In this document: one piece after another, positions 23,096 to 37,069 of the stretch
Layout: every line of letters starts with the position of its first letter
How positions within the stretch are numbered: position 1 is the stretch's first letter
Assembly: GCA_024362935.1 (NCBI GenBank)
Contig: JANCRA010000008.1
Coordinates: 36,302,557-36,366,556 of the forward strand
DNA: 64,000 nucleotides
From: Setophaga petechia
Taxonomy: Eukaryota > Chordata > Aves > Passeriformes > Parulidae
Direction: 5' to 3'
The notes under the pieces: model-generated
Seen by the model: only the letters and a program-made list of their open reading frames with translations
The model's database searches: none
Told to the model about the DNA's origin: nothing
Translations under genes and position numbers: made by a program

Positions 23096-26000
23096 TTTTT
23101 AATTTTGTGTTCAATAAGAAGACTATTGTACATCACAATGAACTTTGAAGGTCAGCACTAGCTGACAAAAAGTTTTTCAAGAGAAGATGTGTGTTTTACC
23201 ATCTATTGGAAAATCTTAATTTCCAATTTGTTAGGAAGTCTTCAGTTCAGGGACATATTCTTGAAATATTGGTCATCATAAGACTCACAATTTCCTATGG
23301 AATACCTCACACAGTTTGTGTGGAAGCAGGTTATACTTCAATAAACAGTTTTTCAGATATATTATAGTTCATACTCTGCAAGTATTTCAGATTGAGGTAT
23401 ATCATGGCCTTTAGCAGTCTACTTGGAGACTAAAGCCTCAGGACAACATTTCTTCATTACAGTCTTTAAAAGTGCTAAAAACCTGAAGGACAAATTTTAA
23501 AGGGGAAATCCATCCCCACATAAAAGCTCTTTGGAAGAGGGTTTACAATTTTTTCGCATGTTTGTAAAAAGCCTAACACAACGGAAGTATTAGTCCTGAC
23601 TTGGAGCTGTTTGAAAGTATCTGTGACAATAAGACACAATTTTGACGTTGAATTTTCCTAGCTTGATCTTCTTTCAAGAAGTTAATATTACCGATTTCTG
23701 TGGCATAACCGGTCATTAAGGTCAGAAAATAAAGATTCCAGAAAGTGAAGCAGTGGAACTTGTAGAATTTTATCTCTTCATCCAGGCTGAAATAGGTTGA
23801 GTCAACAGGGAAATATAAGATTACAGCTGCTAAGGTTCTGTGATAAACAATTTTTAGGAACTAGTAGGCAAAATTTTACACCTCCTGTAAAAGAGAGTTC
23901 ACTTGTCACTGTGAGTGAGGTGTACAGGATATAAAGACATATATCTTTGTCTCTCCCTGTAAGCCATCTCTCAAAGAAAATAAAAAGGCTTTCATAACTA
24001 AAAGGACTACTAACAAGTAAATAAGTAATATTAAAAGTAGGGAGAAATTTCAGAACTACTACTAAAAGTAGAGTCTTAATCAAATTTGTGTTAAAAAGCA
24101 AAACATTATATTGTTTTAGGCAAAAGAAATTCTAAGGAGAAAAGTTTGAAATGGCATCCAAGTCTAGTTTCTGTTCTCTTGGTCTGATAAGGATTGACAT
24201 TCATCTTGTATGATTGACATGAATGCATATTAACAAATGTTGATTTTAACTGAATAAAGAAATGCTGAGTGGTGTACTAATTAATATCAAGATCAAATAT
24301 AGTTGAAGTTTAAATAATTTTTTGGTAGATTGTAAACTATTAAACTTCCATATGTTTGGCCTAGGATCGTAATTATCCCTTTGGCTATCATTCATACCTA
24401 GTTAATTCCTTCTTATTCTAGTCCTTGCTTCTGTTTGGTCATAAAGAGAGAATGGAAGAGAACATCAAAATCTGCCAAGAAATCAATGAAGCTGAAGCCT
24501 CTTGTGTATATTCATTGGAAAGCCAACAAAGTAATTTGTAAATTTTAAAGGTTAAAAGGGAAAAAAGGATACACTGAAGTCCAGACTGGTATATTAGAAG
24601 TACTTCTGCTTATATATTGTGGCGTCTGCTCTTGAGCAATTTTTTTAAAAAAAATTGCAATAAAGAACAGATCAAACAGAATGGGTCAGTAACTCTTCAG
24701 ATGTCAAATATGCTCTTGCTCATCTGTTGATACTTCAGACATCTGTTACAGTTTTCAAACTTTTGTAACTAAATCTGCAATTATGTTTAATGTTACTTTA
24801 AGGGCTCTCAAAATTACAGTTTTTCCATTTTACAGGATTTTATTAAGAATATATTAACAGTAATTGTATGCTTTAAAATATTAGATTTCTGCCTTTGTGA
24901 CTACAAAAGTCTTGATGTCTCCTCATTGGGAAACATGAACCTTTTTTGATCAAAGAAAAATTATACCAGACTGCTGTGGCTAATGAGGGGTAAATCTCAA
25001 AAGTTAATAATATGAGTTCAAATAATCATCCATAACCTGATATTTATACTAGTCAGTCCAAGAATTAACCATATGAGTTAGAGTAACCAAATCACAGGGT
25101 TTCAGATTTTCATTCCCATTATGTCACTCCAACTGCACAACTTCTGTTAGAAAGAAAAACAGGCAGAAACTTCTTTTTTATCTTCAGAAAATACAGATAA
25201 TGTCAATAGCAGAACAAAGAGGTGCTGAAGAAAAACTCAGGAAGGAATTTCCAGTAGCCAACAGATGTATAAAAAAATCTTAGGCTAGAATTGAATGAGA
25301 AAAATAAACTTGAGTTATCTATTTGAGCACAAGGGAGAATTAATCTGGCAGAACGAGCTGTGTGTGGGGAGATTGGACTTTTAAGTTGGACTAGGCTAGG
25401 CAGAATTTGAGAAGTGTCAGGGGAATATGTGCAGGGCCAGGATGAAATGGAAGTTAAAATTTGGCATTAAGATGTCAGACACTAAGTCAGACAGCAATTT
25501 TAATAGGACAATCAGATCAATAAAAGATGCATTTTCTGAGAGACAATATATGAGTTTATAAATGAATGGTAAACAGAGCAGAAAGCCAAGATCAGTTATG
25601 TAAGAGGAAGGCATGAGCTGAAAGAGGATCTAAGCAGTTTTGCAATGGCTGATTTATTGTTGGTACTGTAGGTACCAACACTGCAGCATATCTCTGTTTT
25701 GTAACACGGCAGAAGCAAAACATGATAGAAAACATAATGCAATGCTACCTCTTTTGCCATTTCATTAGTTTAATTTCTTCTATGCATTGTTTCCTTATTT
25801 CCAGTTGCTATGTAAGGCTAAAATATTGATATGTCTCACTTTAGTTTTGGACATTGGCAATGGGAAGAGGGAAGGTTTTAATTTCAGCTTTTAATTTTGG
25901 CTTTTTTTCTACTGCCTGGAAAAATTCAGTTCCCAAAGCCTGAATGACACCCATCATGTGAACTGATCTATTACAAGACAGTAAAACTAGAAGTGAAAAG

Positions 26001-27835
26001 GACATTTAGTTATGAAAAGCTTTTGTTCTCACAAGAAAAGCCCTTGATTGGGTTACGTCTGGTCTATTTTGCATTAAATTCTGTATTGTCTGCTATCAAA
26101 ACATCTCTGAATATGAACTGATGTTTGAAGACAAAACAGTGGAAAGAGAAGTCCAGGTGCACTCTGAAATCAATGCTAATTTTTCAAAGCCTTTAATTTC
26201 CCCTCTTTCATTATTTTCTTTCACAGTGAATATTGCTTCCTTTCAGGACACATGATAATGAAAATGACTTATTTGTTTTCATCCAGTGATCATGATTGCC
26301 ACTAGTAGAATTATCTTTGAAAACATCACGCTTTTATCCTCCTGCTTTCATCTTTTTGGAGGCATTAATCTTCAGTCTAGGGAGAAAAGCAATATCTCAA
26401 GTCAAATCTACTCTTTCACACTATTCAGCTAGCACAGCTATTTTGGACAAAATCTGCTAAATAAATTTGCAATGCATCCTCAAGTGTAGTTAATAATAAA
26501 TACAGAGTTATGACAGTGAGCAGCAGTATAATCAAACCTTTCTTTTTATTTTTCAAAACTGGCTGACAGCACTGTATATTATTTTTGTGCTTAGGATTAT
26601 GATCTTGACAAAAAGAAGGGCTGGACTATTCTTCAGAAATAAATTACTGGAAAAAAATATTTACTGTGACTTCGAAGTTCAGTGCCTTAAAAGCCTCTGA
26701 TCACACATCTAAGGAATGTGTTCCTGGCATACAGAATGTATATGAACACACAAATGGTTCATAAATAAATTTAATGTTCCCTCATGATCATAGTGACTTG
26801 ATTTTTCTGTGGTATGGGTATTGGTATTATAGCTATGATGGAAAGACCATGTTTTAGACCTAATTATCTGCAGCAGCCTGGCCTTGTGTAGACATGAGAC
26901 AGCCTTAATGTAGATTAATTTATTTCTCTGGAAAGATCAATTTACATAACTAAGTCACTAATGTCAGAAAACATTTTTCACCTAGAGTCAACTGCAATGC
27001 AAAGCAGCTCATTTCTAGCTTGCAGTCACTCTAAGGTCATGAAGTTTAATTATGAATTTCATACGAGAATAAATTCCTTGGACTCTTAAGTTCAAAATGT
27101 CGAGAACTGATTTTGTGGTGTTTTCAATATGTAACATTTATCCAAATCTGTCATCTGTACACAAACTATATTTTTCATTTGAACCTAGATTTGGCTATAG
27201 CTGCTTCCAGTCCTAAGAAAACTGGATGATTCCAGGTGTGCCAGAGACAAACTGTATTTATTACTTGAATGATGAAATATAAGAAGACATGGGGGAAGAA
27301 ACCAACTACCTGACCTTACAATGCAACTGGAGAAGAATTCTCAAAATGTAAACAAAATTAACAGAAACTCATTGGTATTTTTGCCTTAAGGAAAACATAA
27401 ACTCGATACGTAACTGGAGCTTGTGAGTTCTGGCCAGTGAGAGAGCAGCTGCATATATAAAGACCTCAGGGTAGCGATTAAATATCTCCCCAAAATATCC
27501 TGAATCTTGATGCTTCTCAGGGTTGTAGTGACCTAGCCCTGTAAGGGTTGCCACTACAGGGGCAGAGTACCCTGGAGGAAGAAGAGAGGCTAAAAATACT
27601 TTTTCCTATATTATTGTTACCGCTAGGTAAACAGTGTAACAGGTGAAGAACATGTCAACATCTTGTTAGTAAGAATTCAAAATTCCCATCTTAACTAATA
27701 CCTTGGTCAATTCCTACATCATAGCTAGATGCTGCAATGGTTCAAATAGAATATATTTCACTGATATCTAATCTGTGTTTTGGAAAAAAAGCTACTTTTT
27801 TAAAAAAAAATTTTCCTCTACATGTACATGTAATT
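23096..27835. other. AT-rich non-coding DNA
   Basis: No gene or interspersed repeat recognised. Short frames near 23.8, 25.4 and 27.4 kb have no homology I can see. A near-perfect A/T palindrome sits at 24.64 kb. Confidence 0.55.
24636..24658. repeat. A/T palindrome
   Basis: Arms GCAATTTTTTT and AAAAAAATTGC flank a single A, giving 11-bp inverted repeats with essentially no loop. Confidence 0.85.
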
Positions 27836-27899
27836 AGAGGATTTTTAAGGTCACTTTCAACCCAAATCACTTTATGATGCATGATTCTATGATTCTGTG
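27836..27899 (+). mobile_element. CR1 3'-terminal fragment
   Basis: TTTTTAAGGTCACTTTCAACC followed by GATTCTATGATTCTG is the standard end of avian CR1 elements. Only the last 60 or so bases are present. Just upstream is ACATGTACATGT, a 12-bp palindrome, flanked by CCTCT and AGAGG. Confidence 0.75.
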
Positions 27900-30395
27900 G
27901 ATCTGGCCTCTAAAGAAACACTTTAATGTTTAATTTAAAATAAATTTATATCAATTTTTAGTAAGTTTCACCCAATTATTTTATTTTTATTTATATATTT
28001 ATACAATTTTCTTTACAGTATTTGAATAAAAGCTTTTGGGATTGGTACAGGTCCTTCATACAAAGATATTTTTTCAATTTTCTATTTCTAGCAATTTTTA
28101 GTTTCCAGTTTTCTCCAAGCAATCTTAAAACAAATAAAAACTTCAACTCAGAATAAATACCCCCCCATAGTGGAAGCACACATAATGTTTCCTTTATTTA
28201 TTCAATAAATATAAACTTCAACTATGTATGGTGGGAAAAAGAGAAAACAAACAGTTATAGTATTAAGATTTAGATTTTGAATTTTAACATCCTGCAAAGG
28301 TAGACTAATATAATTTCAACTGGTTTCACTGAGGTTCTCTCTTATAAGAAGATTTTCTTTGTAATTTCTTTTTGGAATTTTTTCATTCCTTTCTGATTTA
28401 GATACATCTTAATTCTTATTCTTCTCTAGACATGTCTGACCTTTCTCTGTTTAGAAGAAATGGGGTTGATAGTTGTTCAGCAAGTCTTGACCCTCTTTCA
28501 GTATGTTAGAATTGTCTAGACATTATCCTTTCCTTGGAACAATAAAAGAAAAAGATCTGATTTTCAGTGTGAAAAATCTTCAACATAGACCTGTTTAGAT
28601 GCTCTTTTGATGTTCATTAAAACAAACATAAAAGTTCCCTTATGTAAAATCTCTTAGACTGGGAAAATAGTTCTAGATAAAGCCCTCTCCCCACTTCCGT
28701 TCTCACAGATTTTCATTTAGGAAGGTTTGCAAGTGCTCTGGATAGGACATTTATGTTTTTGAGATTGTCTTATAAGAATAGCACAATAAAAGAAGAATAA
28801 CTAACATGTACAGTATTTAAGGTGTAAGGATAATGAGATTGGACTGTCTCTTCCACAATGTTCCTAATGTTCCAACACACATATTTAAAGCAATATTCAT
28901 GTGTGCTGCTCATTGTTGATATTCTTTGATTTATTGGGCAGAACTCATATCAGGGGTTGTGGTTTGAATAGGGAATTAAACTTAATCAGAATATGTCACT
29001 CTTTGTGGTACTGAGAACCAAGTAACTAAAATAATTCTAGAAATTTTCACAATAAGGTTTTTTTCTGAAGAGGGGTTTTTATTATGTGCATATATATTTA
29101 TATATATAAGTACTAGTACATTGTCATCTTGAATAAGGAAAAAATTCAAGCAGAAGGAACTGACTGTCTCCCTTAATCTTTTGCTCTCAGTATCATCAAC
29201 TATTTAAAAAGAACTAATATATTGGCATATGCACAAATATAAAAAAACAAAGTAATCTTTTATGTCCATTCTTTTAGATCAAATTTTAATACACTTCATG
29301 GCATTGGTTTCTCATCTAGAGTATTAGTGTTTTATCATCCCACGTACAAAAGGATTTCTTTGCTCTCTGTCATCCTTTTTCTGAAAAACAGCAGTAAAAT
29401 ACCTGCTATGTCACCTTTATCTAAATGGCAGTAAATAATTCTTTTGTCTTTTTTTCTTTTTTGAGTGAAGAGAAAGGGAAGAAGTGGAAACCCTTCAAGA
29501 TTATTTTGTATTGTTGTTCAGTTGAAGCCAATATAATAGGATAGACAGGTGGATGGTTTGTAAGGTCAGTTTACCCTGATCTCTTTTTATGTTATGTCTA
29601 ACCCTAGAGACTCATTACAAACAGTTTTTCTCAAGTCTTGACAGAGATTCTTTTCCTGTGAGGTTCCAGATAGCTTTACTCTTAATGCATCCACAATAAA
29701 AAAGACACATGCCAACAGAAATAAGCTTTTCTGCAGAAAACTTTAATTTTTGATCATGTCACCTGACATTTGTTTGTGTCACAATATAACATTTCTTCCA
29801 GTGGCTGATTTAGTTTCAAAAGGCTACCAGCCTCCTCTGATTTTCTTTTGCCCTTTCTTTAAAAGTTACAGTCCTGTTAATCTAGTTATAATTCATAGGT
29901 GGCGAGAGTCCAATTTGTTCCAAGATTTTAAGGACTGGATTTAGAAATTTGAATCTTATCTTGCAAATACCAGTGGTATCAATTATATGTTGATCATTTT
30001 TCTGCTGCCAATGATTATGACTGCTAGGGAATGATTATCATGTGACAAAATTTGTATCAGGTCGACTTAATATTGGTCTAGTTTAAACAAAATATATACA
30101 TTACCTAGGAATTTTGGTTTTACAAAGACATTCCCTGAAATAAAGGAAGATTAAAACAAGTTAGATTATCTGAAACAATTATATACTCTGTAAAAATGTT
30201 CAAATTTATAAATCTTTACTTATAAACTATGTGAGAAAAAAAAATAGTAAATGGAGAGGCAAAGGAAGACAATCCATTTTTCTGCAAATGGGAACCTTTA
30301 CATTCACAGTCTCATGTTTTTACAATCTGACTTGACAGTGAGGATAGTCACATAAAAACACCTCAATGAAAGAAGACTTAGCAATGAACTCCACA
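27900..30395. other. AT-rich non-coding DNA
   Basis: No gene recognised. It contains a short TA repeat at about 29.09-29.11 kb. The 60-65 codon frames have no recognisable features. Confidence 0.55.
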
Positions 30396-30640
30396 AAGGG
30401 ATCTTTGGAGTGATGTGTTTTGTCTTCCCAAGACCCTGTTGTCATGTGGCCCTGCTTTTCTGAGGATGGCTGAACACCTGCCTCCCAATAGGAAGTAGTA
30501 AATTCCTTGATTTACTTTCCTTGTGCATGTGACTTTTGCTTTCCTTAATGAACTGTCTTTGCCTAACCCATGAGTTTTTCCACTTGTACCATCCCGATTC
30601 TCTCCTCCATCCTGCTGGTGATTGAACCTCAGCAGACATT
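30396..30640 (+). mobile_element. Avian ERVL-type LTR fragment, R and U5
   Basis: GGAGTGATGTGTTTTGTCTTC, GAGGATGGCTGAACACCTGCC, GGAAGTAGTAAATTCCTTG, ACTGTCTTTGCCTAACCCAT and CCGATTCTCTCCTCCATCCTG match in order the R-U5 part of the LTR family whose U3 is at 16.7 and 22.9 kb. The position of the family's ATTAAA-type poly(A) signal is changed to TTAATGAACTG. U3 and the terminal bases are missing. Confidence 0.72.
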
Positions 30641-33600
30641 ATAAATTGGATAACAGCATTAATCAGACTGATTTTATGATGGCACCACTTTTAGAGAAAG
30701 GAGAATATTGGATTTTTATTAAAAAAAAAGCTTTGTTGCATTCCCAGTGGAAATTATGTTAGGACACTTTTGAAACTAAGCACATGCAGGCAATTTTTTT
30801 ATAAAATCTCTTAAATGGCCTGGACAGTCCTATTCTAGTGTCAGTCACTTACTTGGTTCAGCATTCCCATAACCAGTAAATGTCTTTCTAATTTAAATGC
30901 ATTGAGGCCTCATCTACGAAAACAGAACCTTTGCTATGACCAGTGTTTTAATCTAAAGTCTAATTGGTTTATCTGAATAATTTTCTTTATGCATAATGTA
31001 CATTATTACACTTAATGAAATAGTAAGAACATTTAAGATGCTTGCTAAAATACTAAAATTATTTAATCTAATTTGGCATTGTTTGCATCACTAAGCTTCT
31101 ACTCAATTTAATTTGGGCCCTGCAAGAAAATGTCTCTAGAGTTTTCCTGTGTCTTTAAAACACTGTGTGGCAGATATCCTCATTTCAAAGTGTAGTCACT
31201 ATATCACAGAGTCTGGATAATAATTAGATCATACTGATAGATGTGAATTTTAATTACTGTGTTGACATGAGAGACGATCCTGCCTACTACTGCTTCAGCT
31301 ACTGATAGGATCTGTCTCTTGCTTTTTAAAAATAAAAATTTCAAAGGAGAGCATAACTCCACAGTAAAATGCTTGTAATAAACAGATTGATCAAGATCAA
31401 GATTTACTTTACCTGGTTTAATTTATACAATAAATTTTACTATTTAATTTCATTATACAACACATATTTTCACAATATCTTTGCACAATAATTAGTAAAA
31501 TGCATTCTTTGGCTGCAGATGCTAGATACCATCAGTAATCTACTTTTTTCTCTAGTTGAATTGGGTGGCCTTTTCCTTGTTGTGCCCAAGAATTTGGACA
31601 TCGTATTTGGGAAAACTATGATAAATAAGTTTGAACACCTTGGAGCTTGCTCATTCTCCAAAAGCAATGATTTTGTCCTGCATCATAGCCATTGGAGTTA
31701 AAAGATTGGTCTCTGAAAAGCCAGAAGACTAAAAAAGAATTTAAAAATGTTTTTTTAGAATACAAAATTAAAGACTTTTTCTGGACATCCATTTAAAAAA
31801 TTATATTTACAAGAGCCTTTGAACCAAAAATCAGCATATAATTTAATGAAATACTAAATATAAATATAATTGAAATTTAAATTATATAATAAAACTAATA
31901 AAGACAAGTAATATGAAACATAATTTTAATAATTATTTGCTCTAAATCTTAATTTTAAGGTACATTCTCCAGCTTTAAAATCACTGATTTATTTTTTATT
32001 TTCTCACCTTCTTTTGGTTTGTATTGAATATAACAATCACACACCAAAAACGTAATAGATGATTATTTCTGCTAAGACTGTTAGACTCGATTTGTGGATT
32101 TGATACAAATTAGCATGCATATATTTAGATATTCATACATCTTTCTGTCATTAACTCCAGGGGGAAGAAAAAGGGAATAATTTTAGGTTAAATTATTTCT
32201 TTGCTCTACTTCACTGTGTGACTGTGGAGCTTATGGTGTTAGGATGAAGGTGGGGGCAACAAACATTGGGGAAAATGGCTGAGGGCATAAGAGTGATTGC
32301 TTATTTGGTGGATGAGTTTCAATTTAGTTTGTTTGTGAAGCTATTGCACAAGCTAAGGAAATTTCTGTCTAGAAAAGTGTACTATCTGCTAAACACCTAC
32401 TGAGATAGGAGAGAAACATCTTTTTCCCTTATCACCAACATGACTTGCAGTGTTGAGATTTTTTTGTAAGCAAAACCAAAACACACATGCTGCCTTTTGT
32501 GTAGCTGTTAGCAAGGTCTGACTGCATGGATTACCACAGTCTTCCAGTAAAGGACCAAGAATTTCTCTAGATGGAAATAACTTAATCACTTTTCTGCTTT
32601 ATCAGGTGGTTAATTCTAGGTCTATGATTATCTCAAATTTTAACAAGCTAGCACCACTGTGATCTCCTCAGTCTTCCCTACTGAGTAAAACAGCACATCC
32701 AGTCAGGCTCAAAGTGTCCTTTTTGCCTAAAAACATCACTTCAGTCTGGCACTGAGCAACAGGATAGCTAGGAGAAATATTAACAAAGAATGCTATTTTT
32801 TGTCACTTTTTCCAGAAATACTGATAGGAGTTGAAAGTAGACTATTATATTTTTAAATTTCCTATTTATTATTCTGGCAGTATCTATTTCAGGCTCCAGT
32901 AATTTTCAAAAAATACGGGCTTTAAAGCTGGTATTTATTACAAAGAAACAGTAGAATTAAATATTTCTGAGGCATCTGAATGACTTTAAAATAAGCAGAA
33001 AGGATTCTTTTGACTCCATTCCAGTTCAGCACTCAAGCTCATAGAAGGCTAATAGCTTGTATATTAATTAATAAATTCATACCAGCATGTTGGCCACTCA
33101 ACAGCGATGTGTATAAATACCTAAAACACTCTAAGGCTAAGGAGTTGGTTACTGTGATCAGTGGAGCTGTCAGTGGTCTAATGAGTTCCACTGTCCCTGC
33201 CAGCTGGTTGTGCACACACTGTCAGGCTGTCCTGACACTCATAAGTAGCCCCAGCTAAAGCTCACAACTGCAGAGCAGCAGTATTTTATGACAGTTGCCT
33301 GCAGTTATGTGTCCATGCATGTCATGTCCCTACAGAAGCATTCTTGTCCAGACAATGTCAGCATGTGTTCTTATGCCAGGGCAGGAAAAAGCACTCATGG
33401 TAAAGTTGATGAAGCAACTTCAGTTGATGAAGCAGCTTTACATTTAAAGTAAATTTGCATAAATTTTAAAAGTCCAGAGAAAGACACAGTTGCATTCATG
33501 TTGTGGAGAAAAGACAAAAAAAAAAAATAAATTCCAACATGCAAGCAGATATTAGTGTGAAAAAATGGTAAAACTGAAGAGGGAGCAGTTGAGTTTTCCA

Positions 33601-36600
33601 GGGACTGTCAAGTCTAAGGGCAACTGAATTTGAGCTAACTGTAATAATTTCACCAGAAAATATTAATAGGAATATTAAAAGGAAACATGTATAATAACCT
33701 CAATTAGCTGTTCTGACAGGTTCCCATACCTGATGAATTTGTATGAGTAAAATGACCCTTTTTAATGATTCCTTCCCAGAGATAATATTATTAAAATAAA
33801 TGAACACAAATTAGGAAAGACATTAGACATTTTTTTCCTCACCAAGATAATACACTTTGAAGCAATTGTTTGGACAATCTGCGAGTAAATCTCCAAATCC
33901 TTTCTGAATCTGTTAAAAAATCCATCTTCCTCGTCAAAAAAACCTCTTTTTGCTTCAGCCACATTGGAAAGTTACACATACACATTACAGGCTTCCTTGT
34001 TAGTCATGAAAGTAACTGTAGACCTTTTATGTTTTACTGAAGGAAATATAATGCTATTTGATCCTTCCTGAGCTGACTGGTTCCTTAGTTTGAAAATGCT
34101 TTTTTTTGACCTTGGAATTTTGAACAGAGTTAGCACTCTCATTTCTGCATTAGTATATGTTTGCAGGGTTTTTTTTTTTTTTTTTAATAATGTGAGTGCA
34201 ATTGTTCAGGAAAGCTGGATTTTTTGCCTGACTCTGCCACAAGATAATACAAATCTTCTAAGTATACATGGAATCATTCCAGCTAGGTTTTTATATAAGT
34301 GCTGGATAATTTCCTATACCAAGGACATATTAATTCTAAGTAGGGACTATGAAAATCAATGCTAATGAGCCTCTGAGTGACCATAAATCTTCTTTTATGT
34401 AAGTAAACAGAACTCAGTTAAATAAAAACTTTTGTATCCCTTGATGTACAAATGTGATTTAGCACGGCATATTTAGGGGAACTAACATTGTGTTTAGAGC
34501 CAGTGAGTGCCTGGGCCAATCTGCACCAGATTTGTGCTTCTCCACTCCTCTTCCTTCATGTCTGCATAAAACACTGTGCTCTGCTCCCATAGCAACTGCT
34601 ATTGTTTGGGATCATATCTCTGTGTATTCAAAAGGCACCTTGTTTTCCACAAGCCTTTCAGAATAACCAGTAGGAAAATATTTTTTAAAATATTTTAAAT
34701 TCTATTGACACAGAAGAATGAAACAAAGCTGCTGGGACTGTAAGCAAAGGATACTGTGCCAGGCAGACAGGGTTTGTGTTTTCCATCTCGATCCAAATCT
34801 AGCTGAAACACACTGAAGCCAAAATCAGAAAAAGAGGCAGCATTTTTGCAGCTGCAAATGTATCAGTGCTAACTGAGGGGTAACTACAATTTTTGATAAA
34901 CTGAAATTGATAATGAGAACGAGCATTAATGTTTGAAATTACTTTATTCTTGTCCTCTATCTTACTTGAGGTACTTATTTCCATTTTGGTACCAGCCTGC
35001 ATTACTGAAGTCTCAAAAATAATCTGTATATAATCATGTAACTGAATGAATGAAGTCATAATTTGAAGCAGCTAGAAATGGGGATGAATGATAAAAGTGT
35101 AGAAGAATATTTATGTCTCTGTAGTGATAAAAATTAATTTCCTTTTCTCTATGATGAGAGAATTTGAAAAGCTTGTTTGTTTGTTTTTCTCTCTCATCTG
35201 TAATTTCTTGGGTTCTGCACCCAAGAAAGGCAAAGGTACTTTTGTCTTGCACATAATGGAGACTAGAAATTTTGATGAACTGGAACCATTACTGACAGAT
35301 GGTCATGCATATTTTCACTTTCGGTACTCTGCCAAAACTCATTGGCCCAGCAATAATGAGCAGGCAAATTTAAGCTCGAAACAGAATAAAGAAAGCAAAA
35401 ATGCATGGCATATAATTATTTTTGCAATAATTTTCTTAAAATTTGTTGTCCATTGTCATTATCCTTGATTGCTTATATGTTTTAAAAAACTTTATCCCTT
35501 ATAAAAAATCTTCAGAACACTGTCTAGTCATTAGTATTTATTGCAAATCTCTGTTTACTTTTTGTAGATGATTAGTAGGCCATCAGAAGTAATCTCTAAA
35601 ATTGCTGTGTCATTATAGGTTCTGACATCATTGAGGACCCATGACCCTGTAGCATGAAATTCAATTCAGACTGCAAGACTTGAGGCTCCAGTGTACAAAA
35701 AAAATTTAGCCAATTTAATAGGATTAAATTCTAGATCAAAATGAATAAGATACACCAATATTAGCAACCCTTAAGCCAATTTAAGAGCATCTGCACAAGG
35801 GATTTCATTGGTTTAAATCAATTTAAGAATTGATTTAACTAAATTGTAACAATTTCTTTCTGTACACAGGGGACAGGTTACGTGAGTTTTATTTTGAGAA
35901 GAGTTAATCTCACCCACAATACCATGGATTTCAAATATTATTAATGGAAAGCAGGCAGGTGCCTTCCATTATAAATATTCCGGCTAATGTATAGTGTCTG
36001 GGGAATAAGCGTGAGTGACAGATGCAGGGGAACTGGATAATTATATAACAGAATTATATATTTCTATCTATGTATATTTACAATAAAGGTAGGATACACA
36101 GATATGAAATTAGAAGGTCTGGGAAAGCTGTCAGGTTCAAGAAAGGACTACAAAGTTGCTATAATTGATGGTGTATAGGAAATGTCTTTATAGTAAGAAG
36201 TTATCATACATATCAAGTTTTGGAATTTTTATCCTTGACTTGTCGAAATCAAGATTTTCACAGGTATGTTAACAGTGCAACTCAGACCTCTGTTAATAAC
36301 CAAAATAATTCAGCATCTGTTGAGAAGCTGTTGTATTTCTGCTAGGAATACTAGGCAGAATGTCTAATAGTGACACTTTTGACAATGCATACTCAACCTG
36401 TAGATAGGTATTCCCTCGGAGCTAAATGTTCTTTCCTTTGGAAGCACCAAATTTTAAACTAGTATTCTGTCATTACAGGCGGGGTCTGAACTGATGTTTC
36501 TGTTTCACTTCAACCACATCTTGTAAGGGTGGATTGACTGATGTCTGTTGCTGTTGATGCATGCCTAATAGACATGGAAACATGAAAAACTGAAACACAC

Positions 36601-37069
36601 CTTTCCATGTGTTTCTATATACATACCTCTATACAAAGTACCTCATTAGTTACCAGGCCCTGCAATTTGATTATGTTTCTCCTTTCTTTCTTCTTTAACA
36701 GAACTGTTGCAAAAGTGTCACTGGGCAAAATAATTTTTCATCAGTGTCCTTATGTTTTCACATCCATTTTCAACATTAAGCTGTATTTAAGGAACCATGA
36801 AAAATTAAGACTTGAATTTTTCAAAAGCTGTCATGAAAGTGAAGATGGATGCCTGAAATATAAAGACTGGACAGAATATTAAAGAAGTCCCTAGAAGCCC
36901 CTAACTTCTTAGAAATCCTTAACTGTATTCCAATGGTTATAGAAAAGAACTGGAATGCGATCCATTCTTAATAAGATTAAGGAAGCCACAGTTTCCTCAA
37001 AGGTCTAAACACAAATAACTATTTTATCAATTAAACTTCCATTTTTGAAAGTACCTTTCAAGTATGTAG
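30641..37069. other. AT-rich non-coding DNA
   Basis: No gene recognised over 6.4 kb. It contains a candidate conserved element at 30.9 kb, a T17 run at about 34.17 kb and a small tandem duplication at about 33.40-33.44 kb (GTTGATGAAGCA twice). The 114-codon frame at 35124-35468 has no recognised domain. Confidence 0.55.
30870..31195. other. Candidate conserved non-coding element
   Basis: Dense TAAT-type cores and a POU-like palindrome TTATGCATAA (30987-30996) are followed by TGTTTGCATCAC and a TTTGGGCCCTGC stretch. The sequence is complex, non-repetitive and lacks an open frame. Enhancer-like by texture only. Confidence 0.25.

Noticed and set aside
33404..33441. Tandem GTTGATGAAGCA repeat as a possible array
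   Set aside because: Only two copies; an ordinary small duplication.
35124..35468. 114-codon plus-strand frame with hydrophobic ends
   Set aside because: Hydrophobic stretches reflect T-rich DNA; no homology or gene structure seen.
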